Shown one piece after another: positions 1 to 10,379 of a stretch of 64,000 nucleotides of DNA. Within the stretch, counting starts at the first letter, position 1. The number at the start of each line of letters is the position of its first letter. A program made the translations under genes and the position numbers. Source of the stretch: Clostridia bacterium (GTDB lineage Bacteria > Bacillota > Clostridia > TANB77 > CAG-508); contig CAAEVK010000039.1 of NCBI GenBank assembly GCA_900759475.1, positions 1 to 64,000 on the forward strand, in the 5' to 3' direction. The notes beneath the pieces are model-generated. The model made no database searches. It had not been told where the DNA came from and was given only the letters and a program-made list of their open reading frames with translations.

Positions 1-116
1 CAATTGTCGCGCATTAAAAGTAACTTTAGATTAAGGAATACACCAAAATATATCTTCTTTGTGCAAAATTTTACAGTTAACCTCAACTACAAACTCCTAT
101 TTGTATAGTATTAGAT

Positions 117-656
117 TTAAAACAAATTCACTGTTGGAACATAGGCATCATCTGGTGGATATACATAACAGTTTTTTGGTTTTTCAATTTTTTTAATTTC
201 TATTATTTCAATTACCGGTATTTCTTCATAATAATTTCCTTTTGTAATTTCTCCTGTAATGGAAACCCAAGAACCATCTTCAAAGTTTTTAGCTTCATTA
301 CTATTACATAAAAAACCAACAACAAGTGTTTGCAAATTAGAACTAATAATCATATCTCTTGCTAAAACAAATTGGTTTTCATTAAAATCGGAAACTCGAT
401 AAATATAGCCACTAAAACAAATCTTTTTGCCAATATAGGTATTTAAGTCATTATGTACGGCTTTTAATATATTAGTATAATTGCTTGTTTCTATATTAAT
501 AATATCTGGATTTGGCATTTTATCATTAACAGATATAATTTGATTAAATATACGATAAGCGGCATATAAAAAGAAAAAAACTAAAATAAGAGCAATAATA
601 GTAAAAATAATTTTTACTATTTTAGTTTTATTAAAATGAATATTGTAGACAAACAT
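117..656 (-). CDS. membrane-anchored DUF1980 / YcgQ C-terminal-like protein
   Basis: A 179-residue protein with one N-terminal membrane segment (about residues 14-36) and a soluble outer domain. The stretch around residues 75-155 (GKKICFSGYIYR, ENQFVLAR, WVSITGEI, then a Pro-rich tail ending in YVPT) resembles the C-terminal domain of the TIGR03943/YcgQ putative permease-subunit family (DUF1980), which looks like an OB fold. The multi-helix N-terminal part of the full-length family is missing, so this is a single-anchor version. Start chosen because a TGGAGG ribosome-binding site lies just upstream of the ATG. It is transcribed divergently from secA. Function unknown; the cysteine pair seen in many relatives is not conserved. 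Confidence 0.6.
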   Translation of the reverse strand: MFVYNIHFNKTKIVKIIFTIIALILVFFFLYAAYRIFNQIISVNDKMPNPDIINIETSNYTNILKAVHNDLNTYIGKKICFSGYIYRVSDFNENQFVLARDMIISSNLQTLVVGFLCNSNEAKNFEDGSWVSITGEITKGNYYEEIPVIEIIEIKKIEKPKNCYVYPPDDAYVPTVNLF

Positions 657-915
657 GAAAAACCTCCAATCTAAAGAATGAATAATTTAATACAATCTAT
701 GTGATATATAAATAAAATATGATAAGAAAAGTGTTTCGCAAAATGTACACAATGCTTTATATTAGCACAGTCTAAGATTACTTTAAGTTTATTGCATATA
801 AAAATTCTTGAGTTGTTTTGTTCTTGATTATACTTATTAACACTAAAAAAGTAGATTTTTTCCTGTGCAATAAAAAATTTGTTACAAAAATGCATATGTT
901 AAATCCACAAATGAC

Positions 916-944
916 TTGATAAATATAAAAAAAAATGATATAGT
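916..944 (+). promoter_or_regulatory. predicted sigma-A promoter of secA
   Basis: TTGATA, a 17-base spacer and TATAGT, ending about 36 bases before the secA start. The rest of the 657-980 gap between the divergent genes is AT-rich and I see no gene or RNA in it. Confidence 0.65.
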
Positions 945-980
945 ACAAAAGAAAATTAATACAAAAAGGAGATTTCAAAA

Positions 981-3740
981 ATGGGATTATTCAGTAAAAT
1001 TTTTGGTACTTATAGTGAAAAGGAAATAAAAAGAATTACACCAATTGTAGAAAAAATAAACAGTTTAGAGCCTGCCATGGAAAAATTAACAGACCAAGAA
1101 TTACAGGCTAAAACAACAGAATTTAAGCAAAGATTAGAAAAAGGAGAGACTTTAGATGATATTTTACCAGAAGCGTTTGCTGTTGTAAGAGAGGCATCTA
1201 AAAGGGTACTAGGCTTAAGACATTTTGATGTACAATTAATGGGTGGTATTATACTACATCAAGGTAGAATTGCTGAAATGAAAACCGGAGAGGGTAAAAC
1301 ATTGGTAGCAACTTTGCCATTGTATTTGAATGCATTAACAGGAAAGGGAACTCATTTAGTAACTGTTAATGACTATCTAGCTAAATATCAAGGGGAGATG
1401 ATGGGAAATCTTTACCGATTTTTAGGCTTATCTTTAGGTTTGGTTTTAAGTGGAATGGGACCAGAAGAAAAGAAAAAGGCATATGCTGCAGATATTACTT
1501 ATGGTACAAACAATGAATATGGATTTGACTATTTAAGAGATAATATGGTTATTTATAAAGAAAACATAGTACAAAGACCATTACATTATGCTATTGTAGA
1601 CGAAATAGATAGTATTTTAATTGATGAAGCACGTACTCCTTTAATTATTTCGGGAACTGGGGCAGAATCTTCTATTTTATACAAACAAGCAAATGAATTT
1701 GTAAAAAGACTAAAGCCAAGAATTATTGTAGAGGAAGATGTAAAAAATGAAATACAAGCAATTGATAACGAACAATATGATTATATTGTAGATTTAAAAG
1801 CAAAATCTGCTTCTTTAACAGCAAAAGGAATAAAAAAAGCAGAAGAAGCTTTTCGCCTAGAAAATTTAAATGATATTGCTAATTCAGAAATTGTTCATCA
1901 TATTAACCAAGCTCTTCGTGCTCATGGAATTATGAAAAATGAGACCGACTATATTGTAAAAGATGGAGAAGTTTTAATTGTTGATGAATTTACAGGAAGA
2001 ATTATGTATGGTAGAAGATACAATAATGGATTACATCAGGCAATTGAGGCAAAAGAAAATGTAAAAATTGCAAATGAATCAAAAACATTAGCAACAATTA
2101 CTTTCCAAAATTACTTTAGAATGTATGAAAAATTAGCAGGTATGACTGGTACTGCTATGACAGAAGAAAACGAATTTAGAGAAATTTACCATTTAGATGT
2201 TATTACAATACCAACCAATAAGCCAATGATTAGAGAAGATCATAATGACATTATCTATAAAAATGAGCCGGTTAAATTTAAAGCAGTTGTAGAAGATATT
2301 AAAGAAAGTAATCGAAAGGGACAACCAGTTTTAGTTGGTACTGTTTCTATTGATAAATCAGAAAAATTAAGTGCTATTTTGAAAAAAGAAGGAATTAAAC
2401 ATGAAGTATTAAATGCAAAATACCATGAAAAAGAAGCTGAAATTATTGCACAAGCAGGTAAATATGGGGCGGTAACAATTGCTACCAACATGGCTGGACG
2501 TGGTACTGATATTATGCTTGGAGGAAATAGTGAATTTTTGGCAAAACAAGAAATGAGAAAACAAAAATTTACAGACGAGTTAATCAACCAAGCTAATTCA
2601 TTTAACGAAACAACAGATGAGGAAGTATTAAGTGCAAGAAAAGTGTTTAAAGAATTAGAACAGAAATTTACAGAAGAAATTAAAGAAGAAAAACAAAAAG
2701 TAATTGATGCAGGTGGATTAAAAATTATAGGTACAGAGCGACATGAATCAAGAAGAATAGACAATCAGCTACGTGGACGTAGTGGACGTCAAGGTGACCC
2801 TGGTGAATCTAGGTTTTATATTGCTTTAGATGATGATTTAATGAAAATTTTTGGTGGAGATATGGTAACTGCAGTTTATAACACATTAGGAGCAGATGAC
2901 AATATGCCTTTAGAAGCAGGAATTCTATCAAAGCAAGTGGAATCTGCGCAAAAAAGAGTAGAAGGCAAAAACTTTAGTATTAGAAAACATGTATTGCAAT
3001 ATGATGATGTTATGAATACACAAAGAGAAATTATCTATAAGCAAAGAAAAGAAGTATTAGACGGTGAAAATTTAAAACCAAAAATTTTACACATGATAGA
3101 AGAAGTTGCCTCTGAAATTGTTTTAAGCTATACACAAGGATTAGAACATTCACATGAAATTAACAAATCAGGGTTATTACTAGATATTAAAAATATATTA
3201 GGAATTGAAAATATTAATACACTACAATCAGATAAAATAGATTCTACATTAGTAATAGAAGAAGTAAGCCAAAAGGCTTTAGAAAGATATGAGCAAAAGG
3301 AAAAAGAAATTGGAGAAGAAATTCGTGAACTAGAAAGAGTTGTTATGTTAAAAATAGTTGACGATAAATGGATGAATCATATTGATAATATGGATGAACT
3401 AAAAGATGGAATTGGGCTTCGTGCTTATGGACAAAAAGATCCAGTTGTTCAGTACAGAATTGAGGGGTTTGAAATGTTTGACCAAATGATAACAGACATT
3501 AAACTAGATGTTGTAAAATTATTGATGCATTTAACGAAAAAAGAGCATGTAACAAGACAAAGTAAAGTAAAGATTACATCAGAAGGGTTAGAAGGACTAA
3601 AAGTACAAACTATAAATAGCAATCAAGTAGCGGAAAAACCAGCACCAATAGTTAATAATGAGCCAAAAGTAGGAAGAAACGACCCATGCCCATGTGGTTC
3701 GGGTAAAAAATATAAGAATTGCTGTGGAAAGAATGCATAA
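981..3740 (+). CDS. secA: protein translocase ATPase SecA
   Basis: The motor ATPase that drives secreted proteins through SecYEG at the cytoplasmic membrane. 919 residues, a normal length for the larger SecA type. Visible: the first nucleotide-binding domain with Walker A (MKTGEGKT, about residues 101-108), the DEID Walker B motif and [11 protein letters not shown]; the second motor domain with [10 protein letters not shown] and [11 protein letters not shown]; and a C-terminal SEC-C zinc-binding tail ([14 protein letters not shown]). The start follows an AAGGAG site. The 3' end doubles as the left junction of an integrative element: a second copy of the zinc-tail coding sequence lies at 8122-8160, so the present tail was probably delivered by the element. 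Confidence 0.98.
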   Translation: MGLFSKIFGTYSEKEIKRITPIVEKINSLEPAMEKLTDQELQAKTTEFKQRLEKGETLDDILPEAFAVVREASKRVLGLRHFDVQLMGGIILHQGRIAEMKTGEGKTLVATLPLYLNALTGKGTHLVTVNDYLAKYQGEMMGNLYRFLGLSLGLVLSGMGPEEKKKAYAADITYGTNNEYGFDYLRDNMVIYKENIVQRPLHYAIVDEIDSILIDEARTPLIISGTGAESSILYKQANEFVKRLKPRIIVEEDVKNEIQAIDNEQYDYIVDLKAKSASLTAKGIKKAEEAFRLENLNDIANSEIVHHINQALRAHGIMKNETDYIVKDGEVLIVDEFTGRIMYGRRYNNGLHQAIEAKENVKIANESKTLATITFQNYFRMYEKLAGMTGTAMTEENEFREIYHLDVITIPTNKPMIREDHNDIIYKNEPVKFKAVVEDIKESNRKGQPVLVGTVSIDKSEKLSAILKKEGIKHEVLNAKYHEKEAEIIAQAGKYGAVTIATNMAGRGTDIMLGGNSEFLAKQEMRKQKFTDELINQANSFNETTDEEVLSARKVFKELEQKFTEEIKEEKQKVIDAGGLKIIGTERHESRRIDNQLRGRSGRQGDPGESRFYIALDDDLMKIFGGDMVTAVYNTLGADDNMPLEAGILSKQVESAQKRVEGKNFSIRKHVLQYDDVMNTQREIIYKQRKEVLDGENLKPKILHMIEEVASEIVLSYTQGLEHSHEINKSGLLLDIKNILGIENINTLQSDKIDSTLVIEEVSQKALERYEQKEKEIGEEIRELERVVMLKIVDDKWMNHIDNMDELKDGIGLRAYGQKDPVVQYRIEGFEMFDQMITDIKLDVVKLLMHLTKKEHVTRQSKVKITSEGLEGLKVQTINSNQVAEKPAPIVNNEPKVGRNDPCPCGSGKKYKNCCGKNA
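3691..3729 (+). repeat. attL-like copy of the secA 3' end
   Basis: A 39-base segment inside the end of secA that matches 8122-8160 at 33 of 39 positions, counted by eye. Both copies encode [12 protein letters not shown] with different synonymous codons. The last 13 bases (AATTGCTGTGGAA) are identical and are the best candidate for the recombination core. Confidence 0.7.
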
Positions 3741-4007
3741 ATAATGAGTTACACGGACTTTAAAAAAACTGAAAATTTACAAAGTAAGTTCGATTTGTCA
3801 ACAAAGACATAAAAATGTGAACAAAAAGCACTGAAAATAAAGGAATGTAAACATGCAATATGTGTTGACATTTCTTTTTTTCTGTGCAAAAATATGAATG
3901 AAGATAATGCATAAAATTAACCAATATCTTATTTAAATTATTTAGATTATTGGATGTATGAGATTATAAATTATTTAAATTTATTAAGAATAGAAATTTA
4001 AGTAAGA

Positions 4008-4036
4008 TTGTAATATATTAATTATATTGTTATAAT
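4008..4036 (+). promoter_or_regulatory. predicted promoter of the phosphatase gene
   Basis: TTGTAA, a 17-base spacer and TATAAT, followed by an AAAGGAGG ribosome-binding site. This makes the phosphatase an independently expressed cargo gene. Confidence 0.6.
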
Positions 4037-4064
4037 AAAAAAGAAAAAAGGAGGATTGAATAAA

Positions 4065-4694
4065 GTGAAAGATACAATAATATATTTAGTCAGACATGCT
4101 GAAACAGTTGACGAAAATGGTATTAGAAATACAAGTGAAGATTCTCAAATAATTAACGAAAAAGAAATATTATCAGTAGAAGGAGAAGAACAAGCAAAAA
4201 AATTAAGTGAAAATGATGAATTGAAAAATTTAGATATTATATGGTCAAGTAGCTATACTAGAGCTAAAGCTACAGCAAAATATATTGCAAATGTAAATGA
4301 TTTATCTTTCAATTTAGATGATAACTTAAGTGAAAGGAAATTAGGAAATTTAAAAGAATTAGGAGAATTTATGAAGGATAAAAATACAAGAGATCCTTCA
4401 CAAGAGCAACTTTTAGATAGAACATTTAGAACATCTGATGGAGAAAGTGCAGAGCAAACTAGAGAAAGAATGAATAAATTTTTTGACAAGATACTTAAAG
4501 AATATGAAGGAAAAAGAATTGCCGTAATTAGTCATGGAGGCTCAATAAAGTTCTTTTTATTAAATTGGTGTACTGTAAATGAAAATGTTAAACTTGTATA
4601 TAACGAAAGTACAATATTAAATATAAAATCACCATGCTTATTAAAATTAACTTTTAGAAAAAATGAGTTGATTAATTTAGAGCAAATAGATTAA
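4065..4694 (+). CDS. histidine phosphatase superfamily protein (GpmB/PhoE-like)
   Basis: About 209 residues. The N-terminal VRHAE motif is the RHG-type catalytic signature (phosphohistidine), followed by SSSYTRAKATA and, near the C terminus, VISHGGSIKFFLL with the second catalytic histidine. Members remove phosphate from sugars, nucleotides or proteins; the substrate cannot be told here. I prefer the GTG at 4065 because the AAAGGAGG site overlaps the in-frame TTG at 4056 and sits about 10 bases before the GTG. It lies inside the secA-linked element as likely cargo and ends before its own terminator. Confidence 0.75.
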   Translation: MKDTIIYLVRHAETVDENGIRNTSEDSQIINEKEILSVEGEEQAKKLSENDELKNLDIIWSSSYTRAKATAKYIANVNDLSFNLDDNLSERKLGNLKELGEFMKDKNTRDPSQEQLLDRTFRTSDGESAEQTRERMNKFFDKILKEYEGKRIAVISHGGSIKFFLLNWCTVNENVKLVYNESTILNIKSPCLLKLTFRKNELINLEQID

Positions 4695-4766
4695 TTGAAG
4701 TGCAATAAAATAAATTGACAGTATACAACTAACGAACTAGGAAAAATAATTTAACAGCAATAGTAC

Positions 4767-4798
4767 AGAATATTGGGAAAAAACCAGTATTCTTTTTT
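4767..4798 (+). terminator. intrinsic terminator after the phosphatase gene
   Basis: A 10-bp stem (AGAATATTGG with CCAGTATTCT, one G-U pair) followed by a run of T. Confidence 0.7.
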
Positions 4799-4836
4799 GA
4801 TTTTAAATAAATTATATAAAAAGGAGAGTTATAAAA

Positions 4837-6065
4837 ATGATTAATATAAGAAAAAGAGGTAATGTTTATCAATATTGTTTTGAAGCAGGAAAGATAAATG
4901 GTAAAAGAAAACAAATAACTAAAAGTGGTTTTAGAACTAAGAATGAAGCCTATATGGCCGGGCAAAAAGCATACAATGAATTTGTTAATGGGGTAACAAG
5001 CATAGAATGTAATATGTTATATGGAAATTACTTAGATTATTGGATGAAAGAATATTTTGAAATAAATTATAAGTATTCAACAGCCAAAAGATATAAAGAA
5101 TCGTTTAGTAATATAAAAAAAGAATTAGGTAATTATAAATTATCTAAATTGACACCCTATATTCTTAATCAAGCACTATTAAAACTGTATCAAATATCTA
5201 GTAAAAAAGAAGCATTAAGAAATTATCAAAAAGTTATAAAAAGTTCATTAAGAGATGCAACATATTATTTTGGATTTATTAAAAATAATCCAGCAAGTGA
5301 TTTACAAATACCTAGAGTATTATCATTTGACTTAAAAAAAACGATGTAGGGCATATCTATACTAATGAAGAAATAGAGCTTATTTTAAATAGGTTTAAAA
5401 ATAATAAAGTGTTTACATGTGCATTTCTTACTGCTTGTTATACAGGTATGAGAACAGGAGAAGTATTTGCATTGACTTGGAATGATATTGATTTAAAAAA
5501 TCGAATTATTAAAATAAATAAAACTGTCTATGCTAAAGATAAGGAGAAAAAAGGCAGATGGTATTTAGGTACAACTAAAACAGCAGGAAGTTGTAGAGAA
5601 GTTTATATTTGTGACACTTTGTATTTAGTACTATCTAATTATAAAAAATTACAAAATGAATATAAGAAAGAATATGGCAAAAAGTATAAGAGATATTTTT
5701 TAGAAAAAGTAAAAAATAAATATGGTAAGTTAATAGAATATAGAGTTATAGAGAGTAATTCCAATCGTAATATAATTGAAATGGTATTTACTAGAAAAGA
5801 TGGAACATATTCTGGAACAGATATTGTTAGATATCCATTCAAAATTATTCATTACGAATTGGGTATTAAATGTAGATTTTATGATTTAAGAGGTAGTTTT
5901 GCAACAATTAGTTTAAGAAATGGTTGCGAGATTAAAGACATATCTGATGTATTAGGACATAAGAGAATAGAAACAACAGAAAAATATTATATCTCTAGTA
6001 CAAGTGAAGATAAGAAAAAAGTTGTCAAAAGATTTGAATATGGAATAAATAATAAAATATTATAA
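4837..6065 (+). CDS. int: tyrosine recombinase (integrase), interrupted by a -1 shift
   Basis: An integrase that would insert and excise the element at the secA end. The first reading frame (to 5349) holds an Arm-type DNA-binding domain and the start of the SAM-like core-binding domain. The second (readable from about 5342) holds the catalytic domain: TGMRTGEVFALTW with the first Arg, FYDLRGSFAT with the second Arg, LGHKRIETTEKYY with His and the Tyr nucleophile. The usual His of the HxxR box is Tyr here. The frames join at a run of eight A (5334-5341): re-reading one A gives DLKKNDVGHIYTNEE and a continuous protein of about 409 residues. This could be a true mutation, slippage or a homopolymer error. 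It differs from the CGG sites elsewhere in the window. Confidence 0.78.
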
Positions 6066-6159
6066 AAGATTTAATAGCAACGATAGTTAATATTAAAAAT
6101 AAATGTTATAATATGAAGTATATATTACTTCTGACAGTATAATGAAAGGAGATATTGTA

Positions 6160-7887
6160 ATGGATGAATTTATGTTTGAATTACCTCAAAATGTTAATAT
6201 TGGTAAAATATCAGATAATGATTTTAAAGAAAGTAAATCTATTTCTCTTATAAGAGAAATATTAGAGAAAAATGGTAAAATAAAAGTTAGAGCAACTGAA
6301 GCTGATAAAATACCTGATTTAGATGGTAGAGTTAGTATTCTTGATCAAAACAAGCACGATAGAATTATTGTAGAAGTGCAAAGTAAAACATTGCCTGAAG
6401 AATATGATGAAAATAAGCCATATCATTATGATTGCGATACAAAAGTTTTTAATGTTGTAAAATATAATAAATCATTTAATCCTGTAGTATTATTTTTGAG
6501 TGATATTAATAAAAAAAAGTTATATTATAAACTCGTTACTAAAAAATATATTAAAGAATTAAATTTCAGTAATCAGGAAACAAAGAGAATTAAATTTGAT
6601 GATAATGATTTATATGAAGAAAATAAATTTATAAAAGAAATAGTTGAAGATGCTAAACGAAAAACATTAATAATCAGTAGTGGCGAAAATGCATTAGTAA
6701 CTTCTTATATAAATGGACCTAATAAATACTATCAATTGATGCAAGAAGAAATTGATAAGGTTAATTATCGTTTCGATCATGAGTTAAAAGTTATAAAGAA
6801 TACTTTATTTCCTTATGTCTGGAAGTTTGGCATTGCTTATAATAAAACAGAAAAAGGTTTTGTTTTAGGAATATATAAAGTTTATAAAGGTATTAATGAT
6901 ACATTAATAAAAAACTTTGATATTAGAAGCCATTATATGTGTACAACTTTTTCAAATGTTGATGGAAGTATATCAGATATATTAAATAATTGGGTTGATG
7001 AACGCATAAATGAGTTTTATAATTGTTATACACTACATCCTAAGTTTTGTAGTGATGAAGTATTAACAGAAATAGTTTTTGATTTTTTAGATAACATGAC
7101 TTATTTGTCTAAAAAAATAAAGAATAGAGATAACTGGAATTATTATAAAGATAAAGAATCAGTAGATATAATTCATTCGTATGTAAATGGGTTAATAAAA
7201 TTTTATAAGACTATTTGGAATGATAGAGAAAAATATCCTGATGCAAAAATTTTAGAACCCTCTTATAAAGTTTTAAAGAAATTTATAATTTTTAATCAGT
7301 TTATAACTTTTTCAAACTGTAAGCAGCTCTTAGAAAAATGTATTTTTGAAAAAAATACCACACCTTTTGAAGAAAATATTTTTTCTAATAATAATATTAA
7401 TATGGATTTAGTAATGTTATCTATTATAGAGTTGGAAAAAAGAGGTATTAGGAATGTATCTAGAATTCATTCAAAGTATGATAAAGATTTAATAGAAAAA
7501 ATTTTCATAAATTTAGCTAAATCATATAACTATACAGCTGAAAAATTAAAATTAAAAGATAATCAATCTATAAAAGGTGACTTCACAATATATTATTTTA
7601 GGGATAAACAAGATGCATACTGTGTTAAGTATAATGATAATGAAGTGCTAAATATTATTTTTAAGAACGAGGAAACAGATAGGTATAAAGATATCAAAAG
7701 TGATTCAAATCAAATTGGATTTTTTAAGGATTTTTCAAGAATTAAATGTCCATTATATAATTTAACTAGATTATTAGTTAATAAAGGATGTATGGAAGCT
7801 CAAGGAATGAATTTTAAATTTATATCAGAAAGATTGGATATTTTCAACCTAAATGATTTTCCAATTTTAACATCAAAAATAAAGTGA
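6160..7887 (+). CDS. DUF4365 / PD-(D/E)XK nuclease-like protein, element cargo
   Basis: About 575 residues. The N-terminal 150 residues resemble DUF4365-type restriction-endonuclease folds: EADKIPDLDGRVSI, then IIVEVQSKT (an E-x-Q-x-K catalytic signature), then PVVLFLSD...LYYKLV. The rest is a long charged region with no motif I recognise and may be a sensor or effector part. Start chosen at the ATG preceded by AAAGGAGAT rather than the ATG 18 bases upstream. As cargo of a small integrase element, a role in defence against phage is plausible, but that is inference. Very AT-rich, with no signal peptide or membrane segment. Confidence 0.5.
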   Translation: MDEFMFELPQNVNIGKISDNDFKESKSISLIREILEKNGKIKVRATEADKIPDLDGRVSILDQNKHDRIIVEVQSKTLPEEYDENKPYHYDCDTKVFNVVKYNKSFNPVVLFLSDINKKKLYYKLVTKKYIKELNFSNQETKRIKFDDNDLYEENKFIKEIVEDAKRKTLIISSGENALVTSYINGPNKYYQLMQEEIDKVNYRFDHELKVIKNTLFPYVWKFGIAYNKTEKGFVLGIYKVYKGINDTLIKNFDIRSHYMCTTFSNVDGSISDILNNWVDERINEFYNCYTLHPKFCSDEVLTEIVFDFLDNMTYLSKKIKNRDNWNYYKDKESVDIIHSYVNGLIKFYKTIWNDREKYPDAKILEPSYKVLKKFIIFNQFITFSNCKQLLEKCIFEKNTTPFEENIFSNNNINMDLVMLSIIELEKRGIRNVSRIHSKYDKDLIEKIFINLAKSYNYTAEKLKLKDNQSIKGDFTIYYFRDKQDAYCVKYNDNEVLNIIFKNEETDRYKDIKSDSNQIGFFKDFSRIKCPLYNLTRLLVNKGCMEAQGMNFKFISERLDIFNLNDFPILTSKIK

Positions 7888-8121
7888 AAATAAAAAACAA
7901 GTTATTATAGATTTGATTTTGCTTTATGGTATATTGTATACTTATATTAGTGAACGGATGTGGACATAGTCCTCAATTTGTCCACGGATAATAAATATTT
8001 ATAATATAAATTAGTACAATAAATACAAATAATATGGATGTTACCTTGTCCTAAAAGCGTTGAAATAACAATAAATATTATAAATACAAATAATACAGAT
8101 AATATATAAAGTTTTTTTGTT

Positions 8122-8160
8122 CATGTGGAAGTGGTAAAAAATACAAAAATTGCTGTGGAA
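8122..8160 (+). repeat. attR-like remnant of the original secA end
   Basis: Partner of 3691-3729. In frame it reads [12 protein letters not shown], then RN and a stop. There is no reading frame connecting it to an upstream gene, so it is the orphaned tail of secA left at the right border. Confidence 0.72.
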
Positions 8161-8172
8161 GAAACTAACAAT

Positions 8173-8209
8173 ATTGTATAGTAAAAATCTCTGATTTTTG
8201 CTATACAAT
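8173..8209. repeat. palindromic hairpin after the displaced secA tail
   Basis: A 17-bp stem (ATTGTATAG-T/C-AAAAATC type arms, one G-T pair) with a 3-base loop. It may be the original secA terminator, although no T run follows on the plus strand. The arms match those of another hairpin at 51008-51048, so it may be a repeated palindrome family. Confidence 0.55.
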
Positions 8210-8330
8210 AAAAAAATAAAAAAATTTTAAAAAAATAATGCTTTTTTTCTATATTATATGATAGAATAGAATTTGAAAAAATAATATAAAAATAAAGCAT
8301 TTTTTTATGCTTAAAATGTGGAGGTTTTTT

Positions 8331-9038
8331 ATGGCTGGATTGGCATATAAAAGAGTTTTACTAAAGCTAAGTGGTGAAGCAATGGCTGGAGACAAAAAAA
8401 CAGGAATTAATGCAGAAGTATTAGGAAATATTTGTGACCAAATAAAAGTAATTGTAGATTTAGGTGTACAAGTTTCTGTTGTGATTGGAGGAGGAAATTT
8501 TTGGAGAGGAAAATATGGGCATCAAATGGAAAGAACAACTTCAGATTATATGGGAATGTTAGCAACTGCAATTAATGCATTAGCATTACAGGATGCATTA
8601 GAAGCAAGAGGAGTATATACTAGAATGCAAACAGCAATAGAAATGCGAGAAATTGCAGAACCATATATTAAAAGAAAAGCAATGAAACATTTAGAAAAAG
8701 GAAGGGTAGTTATTTTTGCATGTGGCACAGGCAATCCGTATTTCTCGACAGATACTGCAGCAGCACTACGTGCAGCAGAAACAGATTGTGAAGTAATTAT
8801 GCTTGCAAAAACAATTGATGGCATATATTCAGCAGATCCTAAAGTAGATGCAACAGCAACAAAATATGATGAAATAACATATTTAGATATCTTAAACAAA
8901 GATTTAAAAGTAATGGATTCGACAGCAACTTCGCTTTGCAGGGATAATCATATTCCTTTAATTGTTTTTGGAATTGAACATCCAGAAAATATAGTAAAAA
9001 TAATTAAGGGAGAAAAAATTGGTACAATTGTAAAATAA
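8331..9038 (+). CDS. pyrH: UMP kinase
   Basis: Phosphorylates UMP to UDP in pyrimidine nucleotide synthesis; a hexameric cytosolic enzyme of the amino-acid-kinase fold. 235 residues, usual length. Visible: KLSGEA near the N terminus, GGGNFWRG, and the C-terminal [18 protein letters not shown] and DGIYSADPK motifs. I start it at the ATG after GTGGAGG; an upstream in-frame ATG at 8307 has no ribosome-binding site. It begins the classic pyrH-frr-uppS-cdsA run. Confidence 0.97.
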   Translation: MAGLAYKRVLLKLSGEAMAGDKKTGINAEVLGNICDQIKVIVDLGVQVSVVIGGGNFWRGKYGHQMERTTSDYMGMLATAINALALQDALEARGVYTRMQTAIEMREIAEPYIKRKAMKHLEKGRVVIFACGTGNPYFSTDTAAALRAAETDCEVIMLAKTIDGIYSADPKVDATATKYDEITYLDILNKDLKVMDSTATSLCRDNHIPLIVFGIEHPENIVKIIKGEKIGTIVK

Positions 9039-9092
9039 TTATAAAAAAATAAAACTTTCATTAAAAAATTAAATAATAAAGGAGAAATAAAA

Positions 9093-9641
9093 ATGAATTA
9101 TAGTGGAATTGAAGAAAAAATGAGTAAAACATTAAGTGTTTTAAAAGAAAATTTATCGGAAATAAGAGCAGGAAGAGCAAACCCAGCTATTCTAAATAAA
9201 ATAAAAATAGAATATTATGGAGTACCAACACCAATTAATCAAGTAGCAGGAATTTCTGTTCCAGAAGCTAGAATGATTGTTATTCAACCATGGGATGCAA
9301 GTATTCTAAAAGAGATAGAAAAAGAAATTTTAAAATCAGATATTGGTATTAATCCAAATAATGATGGAAAAGTAATTCGTTTAAACTTTCCAGAATTAAA
9401 TGAAGAAAGAAGAAAAGAATTAGTAAAGGAAGTAAAGAAATTAGCAGAAGAAGCAAAAGTTTCTTTAAGAGCAATTCGTAGAGATGGAATAGACGAATTT
9501 AAGACAATGGAAAAAGAAGGACTAATTTCAGAAGATGATAGAAGAAGAGCAGAAGATGAAATTCAAAAAGTAACAGACAAAAATTCTGAAGAAGTAGATA
9601 AAATGGTGGCAGAAAAAGAAAAAGATATCATGTCTATTTAA
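9093..9641 (+). CDS. frr: ribosome recycling factor
   Basis: Splits post-termination ribosomes together with EF-G. 182 residues, close to the standard 185. Family signatures: [15 protein letters not shown] near the N terminus, [33 protein letters not shown] in the middle, and a charged helical C terminus. Good AAAGGAG site. It follows pyrH, as in most Bacillota, and is followed by uppS after 11 bases. Confidence 0.97.
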   Translation: MNYSGIEEKMSKTLSVLKENLSEIRAGRANPAILNKIKIEYYGVPTPINQVAGISVPEARMIVIQPWDASILKEIEKEILKSDIGINPNNDGKVIRLNFPELNEERRKELVKEVKKLAEEAKVSLRAIRRDGIDEFKTMEKEGLISEDDRRRAEDEIQKVTDKNSEEVDKMVAEKEKDIMSI

Positions 9642-9652
9642 AGGGGGGAACT

Positions 9653-10354
9653 ATGGCAAATAATTTAAAACATATTGCTATTATTATGGATGGAAACAGA
9701 AGATGGGCAAAAGAAAAAGGGTTAGATCCTAAATTAGGACATAAAGAAGGTGCAAAAGTTTTAGAAAAAATTACAAGATATGCTAATAAAATAGGATTAG
9801 AATATTTAACTGTATATGCTTTTTCTACTGAAAATTGGAAAAGGACAGCAGAAGAAGTAGGAGCGTTAATGATATTGTTACAAAATTACTTGGATGATTT
9901 TGCGAAAAAGGCAGATACAGAAAATATTAGAATAAAAATTTTAGGAGATACTACAGTATTATCACAAGGGATGCAAAGGAGTATTGAAAATTCTATAGAA
10001 AGAACCAAAAACAATACAGGCACTACTCTTTGTATTGCTTTTAATTATGGAGGAAGAGAAGAAATTTTAAATGCAACCAAAAAAATTGCAGAAAAAGTAA
10101 AAAATGGTGAACTAAAATTAGAAGATATTTCAGAACAAACGATTTCAAATCATTTATACACAGCAGGAATACCTGAACCGGATTTAGTAATAAGAACAAG
10201 TAATGAATTAAGGACAAGTAACTTTTTACCATGGCAAATTGTATATTCTGAATTTTACTTTCTAGAAAAAAATTGGCCAGATTTTATGGAAAATGATTTA
10301 GACTTAGCAATAGAAGAATATTACAAAAGAAATAGAAAATTTGGTGGAGCATAA
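9653..10354 (+). CDS. uppS: undecaprenyl diphosphate synthase
   Basis: Cis-prenyltransferase that builds the C55 lipid carrier for peptidoglycan and other surface polymers. 233 residues. Visible: IAIIMDGNRRWAK (substrate-binding Asp in the MDGNRRWA box), YLTVYAFSTENWKR, and the C-terminal PDLVIRTSNELRTSNFLPWQIVYSEFYF. Start after AAGGGGGG. Adjacent to cdsA, the usual partner. Confidence 0.97.
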   Translation: MANNLKHIAIIMDGNRRWAKEKGLDPKLGHKEGAKVLEKITRYANKIGLEYLTVYAFSTENWKRTAEEVGALMILLQNYLDDFAKKADTENIRIKILGDTTVLSQGMQRSIENSIERTKNNTGTTLCIAFNYGGREEILNATKKIAEKVKNGELKLEDISEQTISNHLYTAGIPEPDLVIRTSNELRTSNFLPWQIVYSEFYFLEKNWPDFMENDLDLAIEEYYKRNRKFGGA

Positions 10355-10379
10355 ATACTAAGAAAGGAATTATAAAATA

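Larger units (their letters stand above)
3691..8160 (+). mobile_element. integrative element inserted at the secA 3' end
   Basis: About 4.4 kb bounded by two copies of the secA zinc-tail sequence. It contains a histidine phosphatase, a tyrosine integrase and a DUF4365-like nuclease-type protein, all on the plus strand. The right copy encodes [16 protein letters not shown] followed by a stop but has no gene upstream of it, as expected for the displaced original secA end. The layout (integrase plus short cargo, target gene regenerated) is typical of small genomic islands, although secA is an unusual target. The integrase reading frame is broken, so the element may be immobile. Bases 3741-4007 (left flank) and 7888-8121 (right flank) hold no gene; the right flank has a GTGGACA/TGTCCAC inverted pair near 7969-7985 and two copies of ATAAATACAAATAATA. 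Confidence 0.72.

Noticed and set aside
2255..2764. Long minus-strand ORF inside secA
   Set aside because: Antisense shadow of a highly conserved coding region, with no ribosome-binding site and no family features.
4056..4694. TTG at 4056 as the phosphatase start
   Set aside because: The AAAGGAGG site lies directly against it; the GTG at 4065 has proper spacing.
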